Shown: piece after piece, positions 10,726-20,193 of the stretch | How positions within the stretch are numbered: the stretch's first letter is position 1 | Layout of the letters: the number at the start of each line of letters is the position of its first letter | Assembly: GCA_049840795.1 (NCBI GenBank) | Contig: JASGJK010000048.1 | Location: 124,001-188,000 of the forward strand | Length of the DNA stretch: 64,000 bases | Direction: 5' to 3' | From: UPXZ01 sp049840795 | GTDB lineage: Bacteria > Bacteroidota > Bacteroidia > Bacteroidales > Paludibacteraceae | Position numbers and translations under genes: made by a program | Notes under the pieces: generated by a model | Seen by the model: only the letters and a program-made list of their open reading frames with translations | Databases searched by the model: none | What the model was told of the DNA's origin: nothing

Positions 10726-11403
10726 TTAAAATGTGATTCCTCCCACTAAGAAAAATTGCTCGGTTTTAGGGTTTACGATGGCGCTTACTTTGAAAGGAAT
10801 AGAAAATGAATCGGTAATTTTTATATCTTTTGAAGCGCTGATACCTACGTTCACTACGGCAAATTCGCCATCTGGAGTGTGCCATCCATCACCTGCGCCA
10901 GCAAACAATGTGAATTTTTTGAAAGCGTAACTGGCTTCAAAATATTTGTCACCTCCGACAGTTGCGGCGCCGCCCGCTTCATTAATCATATAGTTGGCGC
11001 TAAGTGAAAGCCCTTTGATGGTGTAGCCTAGATTCGCTTCAAATCCGTGTGCGCCAGTTTCTTTGCTGTAATCAAAGTATTTGTGTCCGGTGTCGTCAGC
11101 ACGCAGAAGTCCTTTGGGGTAATAGTAGTCGGTGAGACCGACGGTTAACCCAAAATTAAAAGCATATTTTGCATATAAGTCCATTTCAAGAAATTCGTCA
11201 AATCCGGCTGATCCCCATGAACCAACAGAGAAGCCACCCGTAGAAAAGTTTAAAGTAGGCTGAATAGAAGGACCGGAAAATAGACTACCACGCCAAACGT
11301 AAGAGCTGACAATGTCAGTATTTACGGAAAATTCTTGCGCTTTTGTGTTTGATGCCGCTAACAGTGCGATAAATGCGACTACGAAAATTTTAGCTTTTTT
11401 CAT
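10726..11403 (-). CDS. TorF-like outer-membrane porin family protein
   Basis: Predicted 225-residue outer-membrane beta-barrel. Residues 1-22 form a signal peptide ending SNTKAQ, and mature residues begin EFSVNTDIVSSYVWRG, the start typical of the TorF family of putative porins. Alternating strands and a terminal phenylalanine (VGGITF) support a barrel. It is the first gene of the probable porin-glnK-amtB operon, 34 bases upstream of glnK. By context it may help ammonium or another nitrogen source cross the outer membrane; that role is inference, and the family is assigned by pattern only. Confidence 0.75.
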   Translation of the reverse strand: MKKAKIFVVAFIALLAASNTKAQEFSVNTDIVSSYVWRGSLFSGPSIQPTLNFSTGGFSVGSWGSAGFDEFLEMDLYAKYAFNFGLTVGLTDYYYPKGLLRADDTGHKYFDYSKETGAHGFEANLGYTIKGLSLSANYMINEAGGAATVGGDKYFEASYAFKKFTLFAGAGDGWHTPDGEFAVVNVGISASKDIKITDSFSIPFKVSAIVNPKTEQFFLVGGITF

Positions 11404-11511
11404 ACTTAATTATTTTATTAGTGAATAAATAGTGATATAATAAATAATTTTAAAAGTATCATTATGGTAGTTTATTTTGTGTGAATCTGACAAAGTGATA
11501 TGAATACTTCG

Positions 11512-11519
11512 CAAAGATA
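11512..11519 (-). promoter_or_regulatory. promoter -7 element for the porin-glnK-amtB operon
   Basis: Minus strand TATCTTTG matches TAnnTTTG and lies about 108 bases upstream of the porin start, in the only sizeable gap before the operon. Confidence 0.45.
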
Positions 11520-11741
11520 ATCATAATGTTTTCAAAATAAAATAAAATTGTGCAAAAATTTACACGGTGTTTTGAAAATATTGCAAAATGATTTAAAAAT
11601 CAAGGTTTTTTATTCAAAGTGACATATTATGATTTGTGTGAAGGGGAGTTTTAAGAAGAATGTTTGACAGTTTTTATGTTGTAAAGCATAAAAAAGTGTG
11701 TTTTAGTGTGTTTTTTCTGTAATTAAATTGAATTTTATTGC

Positions 11742-11773
11742 AAAAAAAAGTGTCGAAAGTTACTTCGACACTT
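11742..11773 (-). terminator. rho-independent terminator of dapL
   Basis: On the minus strand a 10-bp perfect stem (AAGTGTCGAA with TTCGACACTT, 6-base loop) is followed at once by a U-run, 31 bases beyond the dapL stop. Confidence 0.85.
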
Positions 11774-11803
11774 AAAGAGCACACTTTTTATGTAATTCTT
11801 GTG

Positions 11804-13027
11804 TTATTTTTCCAATCGTTTCATCGCTTCTATTGTTTTTTCTCTGTTACCAAAAGCTGAAAAACGAACAAATCCTTCTCCGCTTGGTCCAAAACCGGCA
11901 CCCGGAGTACAAACGATATTTTTTTCTTTCAACAAATAGTCAAAATATCCCCAACTTGATTTTCCATCGGGTGTTTTTGTCCAAATATAAGGTGCATTCA
12001 CTCCTCCGAAGACTTTTAATCCGTCTTTTTGGAGCGATGCGCGGATAATTTCGGCGTTTTGCATATAATATTGCACAAGCGCTTTAACTTGTTTTTTGCC
12101 TTCTTCGCTGTATGTAGCTTCCGCTGCGCGCTGTATAATATATGGTGTTCCGTTGAATTTGGTGGTTTGTCTACGCAGCCACAATTTATTTAGTGGCACT
12201 TTTTCGCCGCTTTTTGTAAATGCAAATAGCGTTTTAGGTATTACGGTATAGCCACAGCGTGTTCCGGTGAATCCGGCAGTTTTTGAGAAACTACGAAATT
12301 CGATGGCTACTTCTTTCGCGCCTTCAATTTCGTATATGCTGTGTGGTACATCTTTTTCGCTGATATAGGCTTCGTAAGCAGCATCAAAAAGGATTACGGC
12401 GTTATTTTCTTTCGCATAACGTACCCATACCGAAAGTTGTTCTTTGGTAAGTGTTGTTCCGGTCGGGTTGTTGGGGTAGCACAAATAGATTATATTTGCT
12501 TTTTCAGTAGGTAATTGCGGGATAAAGCCGTTTTCTTCGTTACAAGGCAAATAAATGATATTTCCCCATTGTCCGCTTTGAGTAGGTTCGCCGGCGCGTC
12601 CAGCCATAGCATTGGTGTCAATATATACCGGATAGCTCGGATCGGTGATGGCAACTTTGTTGCTTATATCAAAAATATCGCCGATATTTCCTGTATCGCT
12701 TTTGGCGCCATCACTAACAAAAATTTCATCCGGTTGTATATCGATGTTCCGAAATTTGTAATCATTTTCAACAATGGTATTTCGCAAGAAATCATAACCC
12801 TGTTCCGGACCGTATCCACGAAAAGTTTCGCTGTAACGTTGCTCATCGGCTGCTTTGACGATGGCTTGAATAGAAGCCTCAGGAAGCGGAAGAGTAACAT
12901 CGCCTATACCCATACGAATAATTTCTGCAGATGGGTTTTCCGTTTTGTGTTGATTCACACGTCTTGCTATTTCCGAAAAAAGATACGTTTCAGGAATCTT
13001 GATAAAGTTCTCGTTAATTGTAATCAT
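11804..13027 (-). CDS. dapL: LL-diaminopimelate aminotransferase
   Basis: PLP-dependent class I/II aminotransferase of 407 residues. It converts tetrahydrodipicolinate directly to LL-diaminopimelate, the one-step route to lysine and peptidoglycan used by Bacteroidales. Diagnostic features are the N-terminal IRMGIGDVTLPLP, RGYGPEQGYDFLR, ITDPSYPVYIDTNAMAG, YPNNPTGTTLTKEQL, DAAYEAYI, and the Schiff-base lysine in SFSKTAGFTGTRCGY. The C-terminal RFSAFGNREKTIEAMKR carries the carboxylate-binding arginine. The start ATG gives the expected MITINENFIKIPETYLF. dapF, the next enzyme in the pathway, lies upstream on the same strand. Confidence 0.96.
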   Translation of the reverse strand: MITINENFIKIPETYLFSEIARRVNQHKTENPSAEIIRMGIGDVTLPLPEASIQAIVKAADEQRYSETFRGYGPEQGYDFLRNTIVENDYKFRNIDIQPDEIFVSDGAKSDTGNIGDIFDISNKVAITDPSYPVYIDTNAMAGRAGEPTQSGQWGNIIYLPCNEENGFIPQLPTEKANIIYLCYPNNPTGTTLTKEQLSVWVRYAKENNAVILFDAAYEAYISEKDVPHSIYEIEGAKEVAIEFRSFSKTAGFTGTRCGYTVIPKTLFAFTKSGEKVPLNKLWLRRQTTKFNGTPYIIQRAAEATYSEEGKKQVKALVQYYMQNAEIIRASLQKDGLKVFGGVNAPYIWTKTPDGKSSWGYFDYLLKEKNIVCTPGAGFGPSGEGFVRFSAFGNREKTIEAMKRLEK

Positions 13028-13304
13028 ATTTTAGTTTGCCCTAACCCTAAAAGGAGAGTTTTTGCAGAGCGCTTTTATTAAATTAGTATAAAGTTTAACT
13101 GTAAGTAGCTGAACAGAATTGGTTTAATATATTTAATTTGTATGTTATTGATTTTTATAATCTTACATATACGTGTGTTGGCGATTAATTATGAACACTT
13201 ACTTATTAAAAATAAGAAACAAGTTTAAATGGTTGTTTCTTTAGTTAATATGAGTAAAAGACAACGAGAGACTAACTCATTGATTTTCTTGTGCCAACGT
13301 CAAA

Positions 13305-14138
13305 TTATATTGTTCCTTCGAAAACGGTTATAGCTTCACCCGTAAGATATACGTGATTGTTTTCTGCATTCCATTCGATTTGCAAGTCACCTCCTAAGAG
13401 TTCAACGGTTGTTTTTCTTTCGGATACGCCATTCAGTACAGCAGCAACTACGGTTGCACAAGCGCCTGTACCGCAAGCCATTGTTTCACCGGAACCTCTT
13501 TCCCAAACACGCATCTTTAAACGACTATTCGACACTTTTTCTACAAACTCAGTGTTTGTTCTACGAGGAAAGTAGGAGGAGTTTTCTATCACCGGACCTA
13601 TTTTGGGTAAATCAAGACTTAAGACATCCTCTACAAATATTACCGCGTGAGGATTTCCCATCGATACGCACGTGAGTTCATATGCAGTCTGTTGACCAAA
13701 GGAAGTTAGCTGTTTTACAACGGGCGACATTTCAAAAGTAGTGGGTATCATTTTAGCATCTAAAATAGGTTCTCCCATATCTACTGTTACCTTTTCGACC
13801 TTATCGTTGTCATTGGTAAACAGTTTGAGGGTTTTGACACCGGCTAATGTTTCAAGTGTAATCTCTTTTTTGGTTGTGAGACCATTGTCATAAACATATT
13901 TCCCGATACAGCGAGAAGCATTGCCGCACATTTCTGCTTCAGAGCCATCGGCATTGAGCATCTGCATTCTGAAGTCACAAGTTTCGGATGGGTGTATTAT
14001 TACCAAGCCATCAGAGCCTATTCCTTTATGTCTGTCGCTGTATTTTAGTGCAAATTCAACCGGATTTTCGATCTTTTCTTCAAAACCGTTTACGTAAATG
14101 TAATCGTTACCGGTTCCGTGCATTTTTGTAAATTTCAT
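13305..14138 (-). CDS. dapF: diaminopimelate epimerase
   Basis: Converts LL- to meso-diaminopimelate by a two-cysteine acid-base mechanism. Both catalytic cysteines are present, in NADGSEAEMCGNASRC and in GSGETMACGTGACATVVA. KMHGTGNDYIYV at the N terminus and MGNPHAVIFVED are family signatures. The ATG at 14138 (MKFTKMHGTGND) is chosen over one seven codons upstream because it gives the usual N terminus. It has 277 residues, normal for the family. dapL lies 277 bases downstream, so the two may share transcription. Confidence 0.95.
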   Translation of the reverse strand: MKFTKMHGTGNDYIYVNGFEEKIENPVEFALKYSDRHKGIGSDGLVIIHPSETCDFRMQMLNADGSEAEMCGNASRCIGKYVYDNGLTTKKEITLETLAGVKTLKLFTNDNDKVEKVTVDMGEPILDAKMIPTTFEMSPVVKQLTSFGQQTAYELTCVSMGNPHAVIFVEDVLSLDLPKIGPVIENSSYFPRRTNTEFVEKVSNSRLKMRVWERGSGETMACGTGACATVVAAVLNGVSERKTTVELLGGDLQIEWNAENNHVYLTGEAITVFEGTI

Positions 14139-14174
14139 GTTTCTGAAAATATGAAGCATTAATTATTTCAGTTG

Positions 14175-14182
14175 CAAAGTTA
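14175..14182 (-). promoter_or_regulatory. promoter -7 element for dapF
   Basis: Minus strand TAACTTTG matches TAnnTTTG, 37 bases upstream of the dapF ATG. Confidence 0.45.
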
Positions 14183-14296
14183 CTTTTTTATTTGTGTACT
14201 TAAAAACAAAATAAATAAAAAAGGTGTATTAAAGCGTTTGTTTTTATGTTTTGATAAAAAAAACACAAAAAAGTAAAAATTGTTTTATTTAATTAT

Positions 14297-14304
14297 TACT
14301 TTTG
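14297..14304 (+). promoter_or_regulatory. promoter -7 element for the capD-like operon
   Basis: TACTTTTG followed by TG matches TAnnTTTG, 42 bases upstream of the capD-like ATG. The same TACTTTTGTG string precedes the genes at 36843 and 42596. Confidence 0.5.
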
Positions 14305-14345
14305 TGCCCTATTTTTATTTAAAGGATAAAGAATTTTTACGAGGT

Positions 14346-16307
14346 ATGAAAAATCTTTGGCAGCCAATTAAAACATCTGATATCTTTTCTCATTTCACCT
14401 CTTTAGCATATCTGCCGAGATGGGTTGTTTTTATAGGAGATATTATTGTTTGTGTATTTTCATATACGTTGTCATACTTATTGGTGAGTCGTTCGGCAAA
14501 CGATTTGACTAATCCGATAATAATCAACAACTTTTGGTTGAGAATGACCTTGCTTGTATCGGTACAAATATTATTCTTCTGGATATTTCATACCTATTCC
14601 GGAATTTTGCGATACTCGGGTTTTGTTGATGCCATTAAACTGTTTTTCGCTGTTTTTTCGGTAGTTGGTCTGTGTGTGCTCGTTAACTTGATAACTTTTT
14701 GGTTATTTGATGTTTACGTGTTTTATTTTATATCTTTAATTTTTTACGGTGTAATTGCCTTTTTTCTTTTGTTTATGATAAGGCTAACTGTAAAAACAGC
14801 ATTTGAGTTGATAGCTATGAATGTTGGCGATGTGATGCCGGTGATGATTTATGGTACTAAGTCGGCAGGAATATCTATAGCAAAAATGCTGAGAACCAGT
14901 GATAGGTTGAAATATAAATTAGTTGGATTTGTCGATATGGATAAAGTTGCCAGTCAGCGAGTTTTAATGGGTGTGAAGGTGTATGAGTTAACGGATAGAA
15001 ATGTAAAAGAAGTTATTTCGCGAAAAGCAAAAGCAATCATCGTATCGCCTTTCAAAATGGAATCGGCTGATGTTCAAAAAGAATTAGATCTATTCATTAA
15101 TTATGGGCTGTCAGTGTTGGTTGCTCCACCCGTAAGTATTTGGGATAAGCACGATATGCCATCTTTAAGGCAAATTAAGTCTGTACAAATAGAGGATCTG
15201 TTAGATAGACCTCAGATCGTTATATCTACGGAGAATATCTCGAAAGAAATTAAAGATAAAGTGATACTCATAACGGGCGCAGCAGGTTCTATCGGTAGTG
15301 AAATTGTGAGACAATTAGTTACTTTCAAACCACGAATGATTGTACTGGTTGATCAAGCTGAAACGCCGATGCACGAACTCACGCTGAGATTGAGAGAAAA
15401 CTATCCCCAGCAAACATTCAGCGCTTTTTTAGCCGATGTTAGGAATATTGACAGAATGGACACTATGATGTCGTTATACAGACCGGATATTGTTTTTCAC
15501 GCTGCGGCATATAAGCACGTACCGCTGATGGAAGATAATCCCACCGAAAGTATTCAGGTTAATGTATTGGGAACGAAAAATGTGGCTGATTTGGCTGTGA
15601 AATATAACGTTTCTCGTTTTGTAATGGTTTCTACCGATAAAGCGGTGAACCCTACCAATATTATGGGTGCCTCTAAGCGTATAGCCGAAATATATGTTCA
15701 ATCTTTAAATAAAAATATAGAGAAAAAGGACGATAAATGTACGCGATTTATCACTACCCGATTTGGTAATGTGCTTGGTTCAAATGGTTCTGTGATACCG
15801 TTTTTCAAACACCAAATAGAAAACGGAGGTCCGGTAACGGTGACCCATCCTGAGATTATACGTTATTTTATGACCATTCCGGAGGCATGTTTACTTGTAC
15901 TTGAAGCCGGTACGATGGGCGAAGGCGGAGAAATATATATATTCGATATGGGACAACCTGTAAAGATATTAGATTTAGCTCGCAAGATGATACGGTTGGC
16001 GGGGTACGTGCCGGATGTGGATATACATATTAAATTTACCGGATTACGTCCTGGTGAGAAGTTATATGAAGAGCTTTTAAATACCAAAGAAATAACTCAA
16101 AAGACTTACCATCCGAAAATTATGGTGGCTAAAGTGCGAGAGTACGATTATGATGAGGTTACTACACAGATTGAAGAATTAATACGATATAGTTATTTAG
16201 GAAAGGTTTATTTAACGGTTTCAAAGATGAAATCAATCGTTCCTGAATTTATTAGTAATAACTCTGAATATGAGAGTTTAGATGTTAAAAACGAGTTACA
16301 GAAATGA
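14346..16307 (+). CDS. membrane nucleotide-sugar 4,6-dehydratase, CapD/WbpM family
   Basis: Membrane-anchored short-chain dehydrogenase of 653 residues that prepares UDP-GlcNAc-derived sugars for surface polysaccharide. The N-terminal third has about four transmembrane helices and a first nucleotide-binding-like domain (YGTKSAGISIAKML). The catalytic domain begins with the NAD site ITGAAGSIGSEIVRQL near residue 306, followed by HAAAYKHVPLMEDNP and VSTDKAVNPTNIMGASKR, with the T-D-K replacement of the usual YxxxK typical of WbpM/FlaA1. RFGNVLGSNGSVIPFF and GLRPGEKLYEELL close it. An upstream TTG frame extension is rejected for the ATG at 14346, which stands behind a promoter element. The WecA-like gene follows directly, suggesting a shared polysaccharide initiation pathway. 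Confidence 0.9.
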   Translation: MKNLWQPIKTSDIFSHFTSLAYLPRWVVFIGDIIVCVFSYTLSYLLVSRSANDLTNPIIINNFWLRMTLLVSVQILFFWIFHTYSGILRYSGFVDAIKLFFAVFSVVGLCVLVNLITFWLFDVYVFYFISLIFYGVIAFFLLFMIRLTVKTAFELIAMNVGDVMPVMIYGTKSAGISIAKMLRTSDRLKYKLVGFVDMDKVASQRVLMGVKVYELTDRNVKEVISRKAKAIIVSPFKMESADVQKELDLFINYGLSVLVAPPVSIWDKHDMPSLRQIKSVQIEDLLDRPQIVISTENISKEIKDKVILITGAAGSIGSEIVRQLVTFKPRMIVLVDQAETPMHELTLRLRENYPQQTFSAFLADVRNIDRMDTMMSLYRPDIVFHAAAYKHVPLMEDNPTESIQVNVLGTKNVADLAVKYNVSRFVMVSTDKAVNPTNIMGASKRIAEIYVQSLNKNIEKKDDKCTRFITTRFGNVLGSNGSVIPFFKHQIENGGPVTVTHPEIIRYFMTIPEACLLVLEAGTMGEGGEIYIFDMGQPVKILDLARKMIRLAGYVPDVDIHIKFTGLRPGEKLYEELLNTKEITQKTYHPKIMVAKVREYDYDEVTTQIEELIRYSYLGKVYLTVSKMKSIVPEFISNNSEYESLDVKNELQK

Positions 16308-16325
16308 ATTTTATATTACATTTTT

Positions 16326-17408
16326 TTGAGAAATATCCTTATTTTAATATTTTTTGTGTCATTTGTAATTGGCTATCTTTTTATGCCTATTGTCATCGAA
16401 ATCGCAAAAAAGCATAATTTTGTTGTTAGCCCCAATAAAAGAACATCACATAATGGAGATATTCCGAACATCGGCGGTATCAATATCTTTGTCTCTTTTC
16501 TGTTGACAGTGTTTTTCTTCTCTTTCAACTTATTCTCTGAAATGCAATTTATTTTATTGGGATTAGCCATAATATTGATTGTTGGCTTTATTGATGACTT
16601 AATGGAACTGAAGGTGAGTTGGAAGTTATTAGGTCAATTGTTAGCCGGCTTTTTTCTTATAGTGGGAGGTAATCTGCGTTTTACAACTCTCGCCGGCTTT
16701 TGGGGCGTTTATGAGTTTCCTTTAATTATCAGCTACTTACTTACATTTTTTGTTTTTGTACTTGTTGTAAACGCGCTTAATTTAATTGATGGTGTAGATG
16801 GATTAGCCTCCGGATTGGGTATTTTATATTCGTTATTTTTTGGTATTTATTTTCATCTGACCGGAAATCAGGACTTATCCATATCGGCTTTTGCTATGGT
16901 TGGTTCATTGTCAGTATTCTTTTATTATAACGTATTTAGCCACAGAAACAAAATTTTTATGGGCGACTCCGGATCGTTGCTACTTGGATATATGATGTTT
17001 TTGTATATCTTGTCTTTTTGTGAATTAAATGCTAAAGGAGAAGTTCCTGAGTCTCTTAGAACATATTCGGCTGTTGCCGTGGTGCTTACTGTCTTGTTGG
17101 TGCCTCTGTTTGATACACTGAGGGTTGTAATCACACGATTAAAAAAAGGTCGTTCACCTTTCTCGGCTGACAGAAATCATATCCACCACCTTTTGCTTGG
17201 TTTGGGTCTGAAGCATCGTGAAGTTTCATTTTTGTTGATGTTTATTACTGTTGTACTTATAATCATAGCGTTACTAACAAGAAATCTTCCTGTATATTTA
17301 ATTCTTCTGATAGATGCCGTAATTGCCATCTCTTTAACATTACTTCTTTGGAACCTGATCAATAAAAAAAACAAAAAAGAGGCTGAACAAAAAAATGAGA
17401 AACTATGA
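16326..17408 (+). CDS. undecaprenyl-phosphate glycosyl-1-phosphate transferase, WecA/MraY family
   Basis: Polytopic enzyme of the MraY/WecA superfamily that attaches a sugar-1-phosphate, usually GlcNAc, to undecaprenyl phosphate. Motifs in order are PNIGGINIF, the Asp pair in FIDDLMELKVSWK, NALNLIDGVDGLASG, IFMGDSGSLLLGY, and SADRNHIHHLLLGLG with the HxHH loop. About ten hydrophobic helices span 360 residues. The listed start is TTG. An ATG at 16303 overlapping the previous stop would enter frame if the T7 run at 16321-16327 lost one T in sequencing, giving MNFILHFFLRN. Met20 at 16383 is another option. It overlaps the next gene by 4 bases. Confidence 0.9.
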   Translation: MRNILILIFFVSFVIGYLFMPIVIEIAKKHNFVVSPNKRTSHNGDIPNIGGINIFVSFLLTVFFFSFNLFSEMQFILLGLAIILIVGFIDDLMELKVSWKLLGQLLAGFFLIVGGNLRFTTLAGFWGVYEFPLIISYLLTFFVFVLVVNALNLIDGVDGLASGLGILYSLFFGIYFHLTGNQDLSISAFAMVGSLSVFFYYNVFSHRNKIFMGDSGSLLLGYMMFLYILSFCELNAKGEVPESLRTYSAVAVVLTVLLVPLFDTLRVVITRLKKGRSPFSADRNHIHHLLLGLGLKHREVSFLLMFITVVLIIIALLTRNLPVYLILLIDAVIAISLTLLLWNLINKKNKKEAEQKNEKL

Positions 17409-19387
17409 TTTCCATCGAACAGCTCACCGTAGAGTTTGGTGGCACTCCGCTATTTGATACGATCGGTTTTTTAATAAATACAAAAGATAAAATAGCGCTT
17501 GTCGGAAAAAATGGCGCAGGGAAAACAACGCTGTTGAAACTTATTGCCGGCAAACAATCGCCCACAAGCGGTAATATCTCCATTCCTTCCGGTTTAACTA
17601 TCGGATACCTTCCGCAACATATGATTCATAATGATGGAACAACTGTGCTGCAAGAAACAGAGAAAGCATTTGAACATATCACAAGGCTACAAATCGAAAT
17701 TGACAAACAGACTCAAGAACTTTCTGACAGAACCGATTACGATAGCGAAGAGTATCATAAAATTATAGACAAACTAACACATAACAACGAACACCTACAA
17801 ATCATCAACTCGGGAAATTTTCAGGCAGAGATTGAAAAAACGTTGTTAGGATTGGGCTTTGTGAGAGATGACTTTAACCGGCAATGTGCCGAATTCAGCG
17901 GTGGCTGGCGTATGCGTATTGAGTTGGCAAAAATTTTGCTTCAGCGTCCTGATGTTTTGTTGCTTGATGAACCCACCAATCATTTGGACATAGAATCCAT
18001 TCAATGGTTAGAAAATTTCTTGATCGCTTCTTCCGGTGCGGTGGTACTTGTTTCGCACGACAAGGCGTTTATTGATAATGTGACCAACCGAACGATAGAA
18101 ATATCACTGGGCAAAATATACGATTATGGTGTCAATTACTCCAAATACGTAGAGCTTCGTAAAGAGCGCCGCGAACAACAAATTCGCGCTTATGAGAATC
18201 AACAAAAGATGATTCAGGATACGGAAGACTTTATCGAAAGATTCCGTTATAAGGCAACCAAAGCCGTTCAGGTACAATCACGCATCAAGCAATTGGAAAA
18301 ATTAGAACGCTTGGAAGTGGACTTAGAAGATAATTCAAGTTTGCGGCTAAAGTTTCCACCGGCGCCCAGATCCGGAATCATCCCTGTAGAAGTGGAAAAT
18401 CTGTCGAAAGCTTACGGAAATCATTTGATATTGGACAACATCGGACTAATCATTAACCGAGGCGAAAAGGTGTCTTTTGTCGGAAAAAACGGAGAAGGGA
18501 AAACGACACTGGTAAAATGTATAATGGACGAAATTCAGCATACCGGGAAACTAAAATTGGGTCATAATGTGAAGATTGGCTATTTTGCCCAGAACCAAGC
18601 ATCGTTGTTGGATGAAAAGTTAACCGTTTTTCAAACCATTGATAATGTGGCGGTAGGTGATATTCGAACGAAGATACGTGATATTTTAGGCGCCTTTATG
18701 TTTGGTGGCGAAGCATCTGAAAAAAAGGTAAAAGTACTTTCAGGAGGTGAACGAAGCCGATTGGCAATGATACGGTTGTTACTTGAACCGGTAAATTTGC
18801 TTATTCTTGATGAACCTACTAATCATCTTGATATGCGTTCAAAAGAAGTGTTGAAGGAAGCCTTGAAAGTGTATGACGGCACAGCTATTATAGTGTCGCA
18901 CGATCGCGAATTTTTAGACGGCTTAGTGACCAAAGTATATGAATTTGGCAACAAGAAAGTTCGCGAACATTTAGGAGGTATTTATGAGTTTCTTCAACAT
19001 AAGAAAATGGATAGTTTGCGTGAATTGGAAGCAGGGCAATCTCTTCAAAGCGGTGTGGCAAGAAATGCAAAAACGACTGATGAGAGTACCGAAGAAAAAC
19101 CGTTCACAATTTCCTCATCGGGTGGTAAGGAAGCATACGAAGCTCGAAAAGAGTTTAATAAAAAAATAAGAAAAACCGAGAAAGCGGTAGAAGACGCAGA
19201 AAATACTGTTTCGGTGCTTGAGACGGAGATTGCAGCGATGCAAAATCAACTCAATAACCCCGAAAAAGCGTCTGATGCAGATTTTATTATGCTTTTGCAA
19301 AAGAGACAACGGGAACTCGAACAAAAAATGTATGAGTGGGAGATTTTGAGCGAAGAACTGGAAAGTCTTAACAAACAAATACAATAG
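17405..19387 (+). CDS. ABC-F family ATPase
   Basis: Soluble ABC-F protein of 660 residues with two ATPase cassettes and no membrane domain; the family acts at the ribosomal E site to regulate or rescue translation. Cassette 1 has GKNGAGKTT near residue 34, FSGGWRMRIELAK and LLLDEPTNHLD. Cassette 2 has GKNGEGKTT near residue 360, LSGGERSRLAM and LLILDEPTNHLD. The interdomain linker (about residues 240-315) is charged and helical, as expected of the P-site tRNA-interaction motif. A C-terminal coiled coil of about 100 residues resembles the Uup/YheS type. Start and previous stop overlap as ATGA. A resistance function is not indicated. Confidence 0.92.
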   Translation: MISIEQLTVEFGGTPLFDTIGFLINTKDKIALVGKNGAGKTTLLKLIAGKQSPTSGNISIPSGLTIGYLPQHMIHNDGTTVLQETEKAFEHITRLQIEIDKQTQELSDRTDYDSEEYHKIIDKLTHNNEHLQIINSGNFQAEIEKTLLGLGFVRDDFNRQCAEFSGGWRMRIELAKILLQRPDVLLLDEPTNHLDIESIQWLENFLIASSGAVVLVSHDKAFIDNVTNRTIEISLGKIYDYGVNYSKYVELRKERREQQIRAYENQQKMIQDTEDFIERFRYKATKAVQVQSRIKQLEKLERLEVDLEDNSSLRLKFPPAPRSGIIPVEVENLSKAYGNHLILDNIGLIINRGEKVSFVGKNGEGKTTLVKCIMDEIQHTGKLKLGHNVKIGYFAQNQASLLDEKLTVFQTIDNVAVGDIRTKIRDILGAFMFGGEASEKKVKVLSGGERSRLAMIRLLLEPVNLLILDEPTNHLDMRSKEVLKEALKVYDGTAIIVSHDREFLDGLVTKVYEFGNKKVREHLGGIYEFLQHKKMDSLRELEAGQSLQSGVARNAKTTDESTEEKPFTISSSGGKEAYEARKEFNKKIRKTEKAVEDAENTVSVLETEIAAMQNQLNNPEKASDADFIMLLQKRQRELEQKMYEWEILSEELESLNKQIQ

Positions 19388-19407
19388 ACCAATATTTTAT
19401 TCCTTCT

Positions 19408-20166
19408 ATGTCAGCTGATACAATACATATTTCATCAGAAAAAAAATACACCTCAAAAAAGACTTTTGGAGCGCTTTATCTGATTCCTACATCGCTCGGT
19501 GATACGGACTTAGATAGAATTCTACCGGCTCACAATGCCGAAATAGTATCTTCAATCAAGCATTTTATAGTCGAAGATATTCGCACGGCAAGACGATTCT
19601 TGAAAAAAATAAGCAAAGAAATTAACATTGATGAGTTGACTTTTTTCACTCTGAATCAGCATACCAATTTACAGGAAGTCTCGTCGTTTCTGCAACCATT
19701 GCAAGCAGGACACGATATGGGAATTATTTCAGAAGCCGGTTGTCCGGCTATTGCCGATCCCGGCGCTGACGTTGTAGCGTTAGCGCAACAGCAGCATCTC
19801 AACGTGGTTCCTCTTGTTGGTCCGTCTTCTATTTTACTTTCGTTGATGGCTTCCGGGTTTAACGGACAGAGTTTTGCCTTTCTCGGTTATTTGCCGGTGT
19901 CACAAGCCGATCGAATCAAAGCATTGAAGAGAATGGAGAGCCGTATTTATTCGGAGCATCAAACGCAGATTTTTATAGAAACGCCCTATCGTAATATGAA
20001 AATGCTTGATGATATCTTGACTTCTTGTCAGGCTAACACAAAACTGTGTATTGCCGTTGATATTACATTAGAATCAGAATATATAAAAACAAAACCGGTC
20101 TCTGCGTGGAAATCGCAAAAACCGGATTTGAATAAACGTCCTTGTATTTTTTTATTGTATAAATAA
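19408..20166 (+). CDS. RsmI-like SAM-dependent methyltransferase
   Basis: Tetrapyrrole-methylase-fold enzyme of 252 residues, related to RsmI, which 2'-O-methylates C1402 of 16S rRNA. Recognisable parts are GALYLIPTSLGD near the N terminus, FIVEDIRTARRFLKK, GIISEAGCPAIADPGADVV (the SAM-site loop) and LVGPSSILLSLMASGFNGQSFAFLGYLP. Compared with canonical RsmI it lacks the C-terminal domain and carries a 20-residue N-terminal extension, as in the short RsmI-like paralogues of Bacteroidota. The exact substrate is therefore uncertain. It follows the ABC-F gene by 20 bases and converges with the next gene. Confidence 0.82.
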   Translation: MSADTIHISSEKKYTSKKTFGALYLIPTSLGDTDLDRILPAHNAEIVSSIKHFIVEDIRTARRFLKKISKEINIDELTFFTLNQHTNLQEVSSFLQPLQAGHDMGIISEAGCPAIADPGADVVALAQQQHLNVVPLVGPSSILLSLMASGFNGQSFAFLGYLPVSQADRIKALKRMESRIYSEHQTQIFIETPYRNMKMLDDILTSCQANTKLCIAVDITLESEYIKTKPVSAWKSQKPDLNKRPCIFLLYK

Positions 20167-20193
20167 TCCTTTCGGACAGAGTTTTGCGTCAAC

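Larger units (their letters stand above)
11404..11803. other. 400-base intergenic region
   Basis: AT-rich gap between the dapL stop and the porin start. It holds the porin-operon promoter candidate at 11512-11519 and the dapL terminator at 11742-11773. No coding sequence was recognised in it. Confidence 0.6.

Noticed and set aside
14280..14345. Upstream TTG start for the CapD-like protein
   Set aside because: It would place the start before the -7 promoter element at 14297, and the extension has no homology pattern.
17405..19387. ABC-F protein as an antibiotic-resistance determinant
   Set aside because: The interdomain linker shows no extended arm that I could link to resistance ABC-F proteins, and the context is housekeeping.
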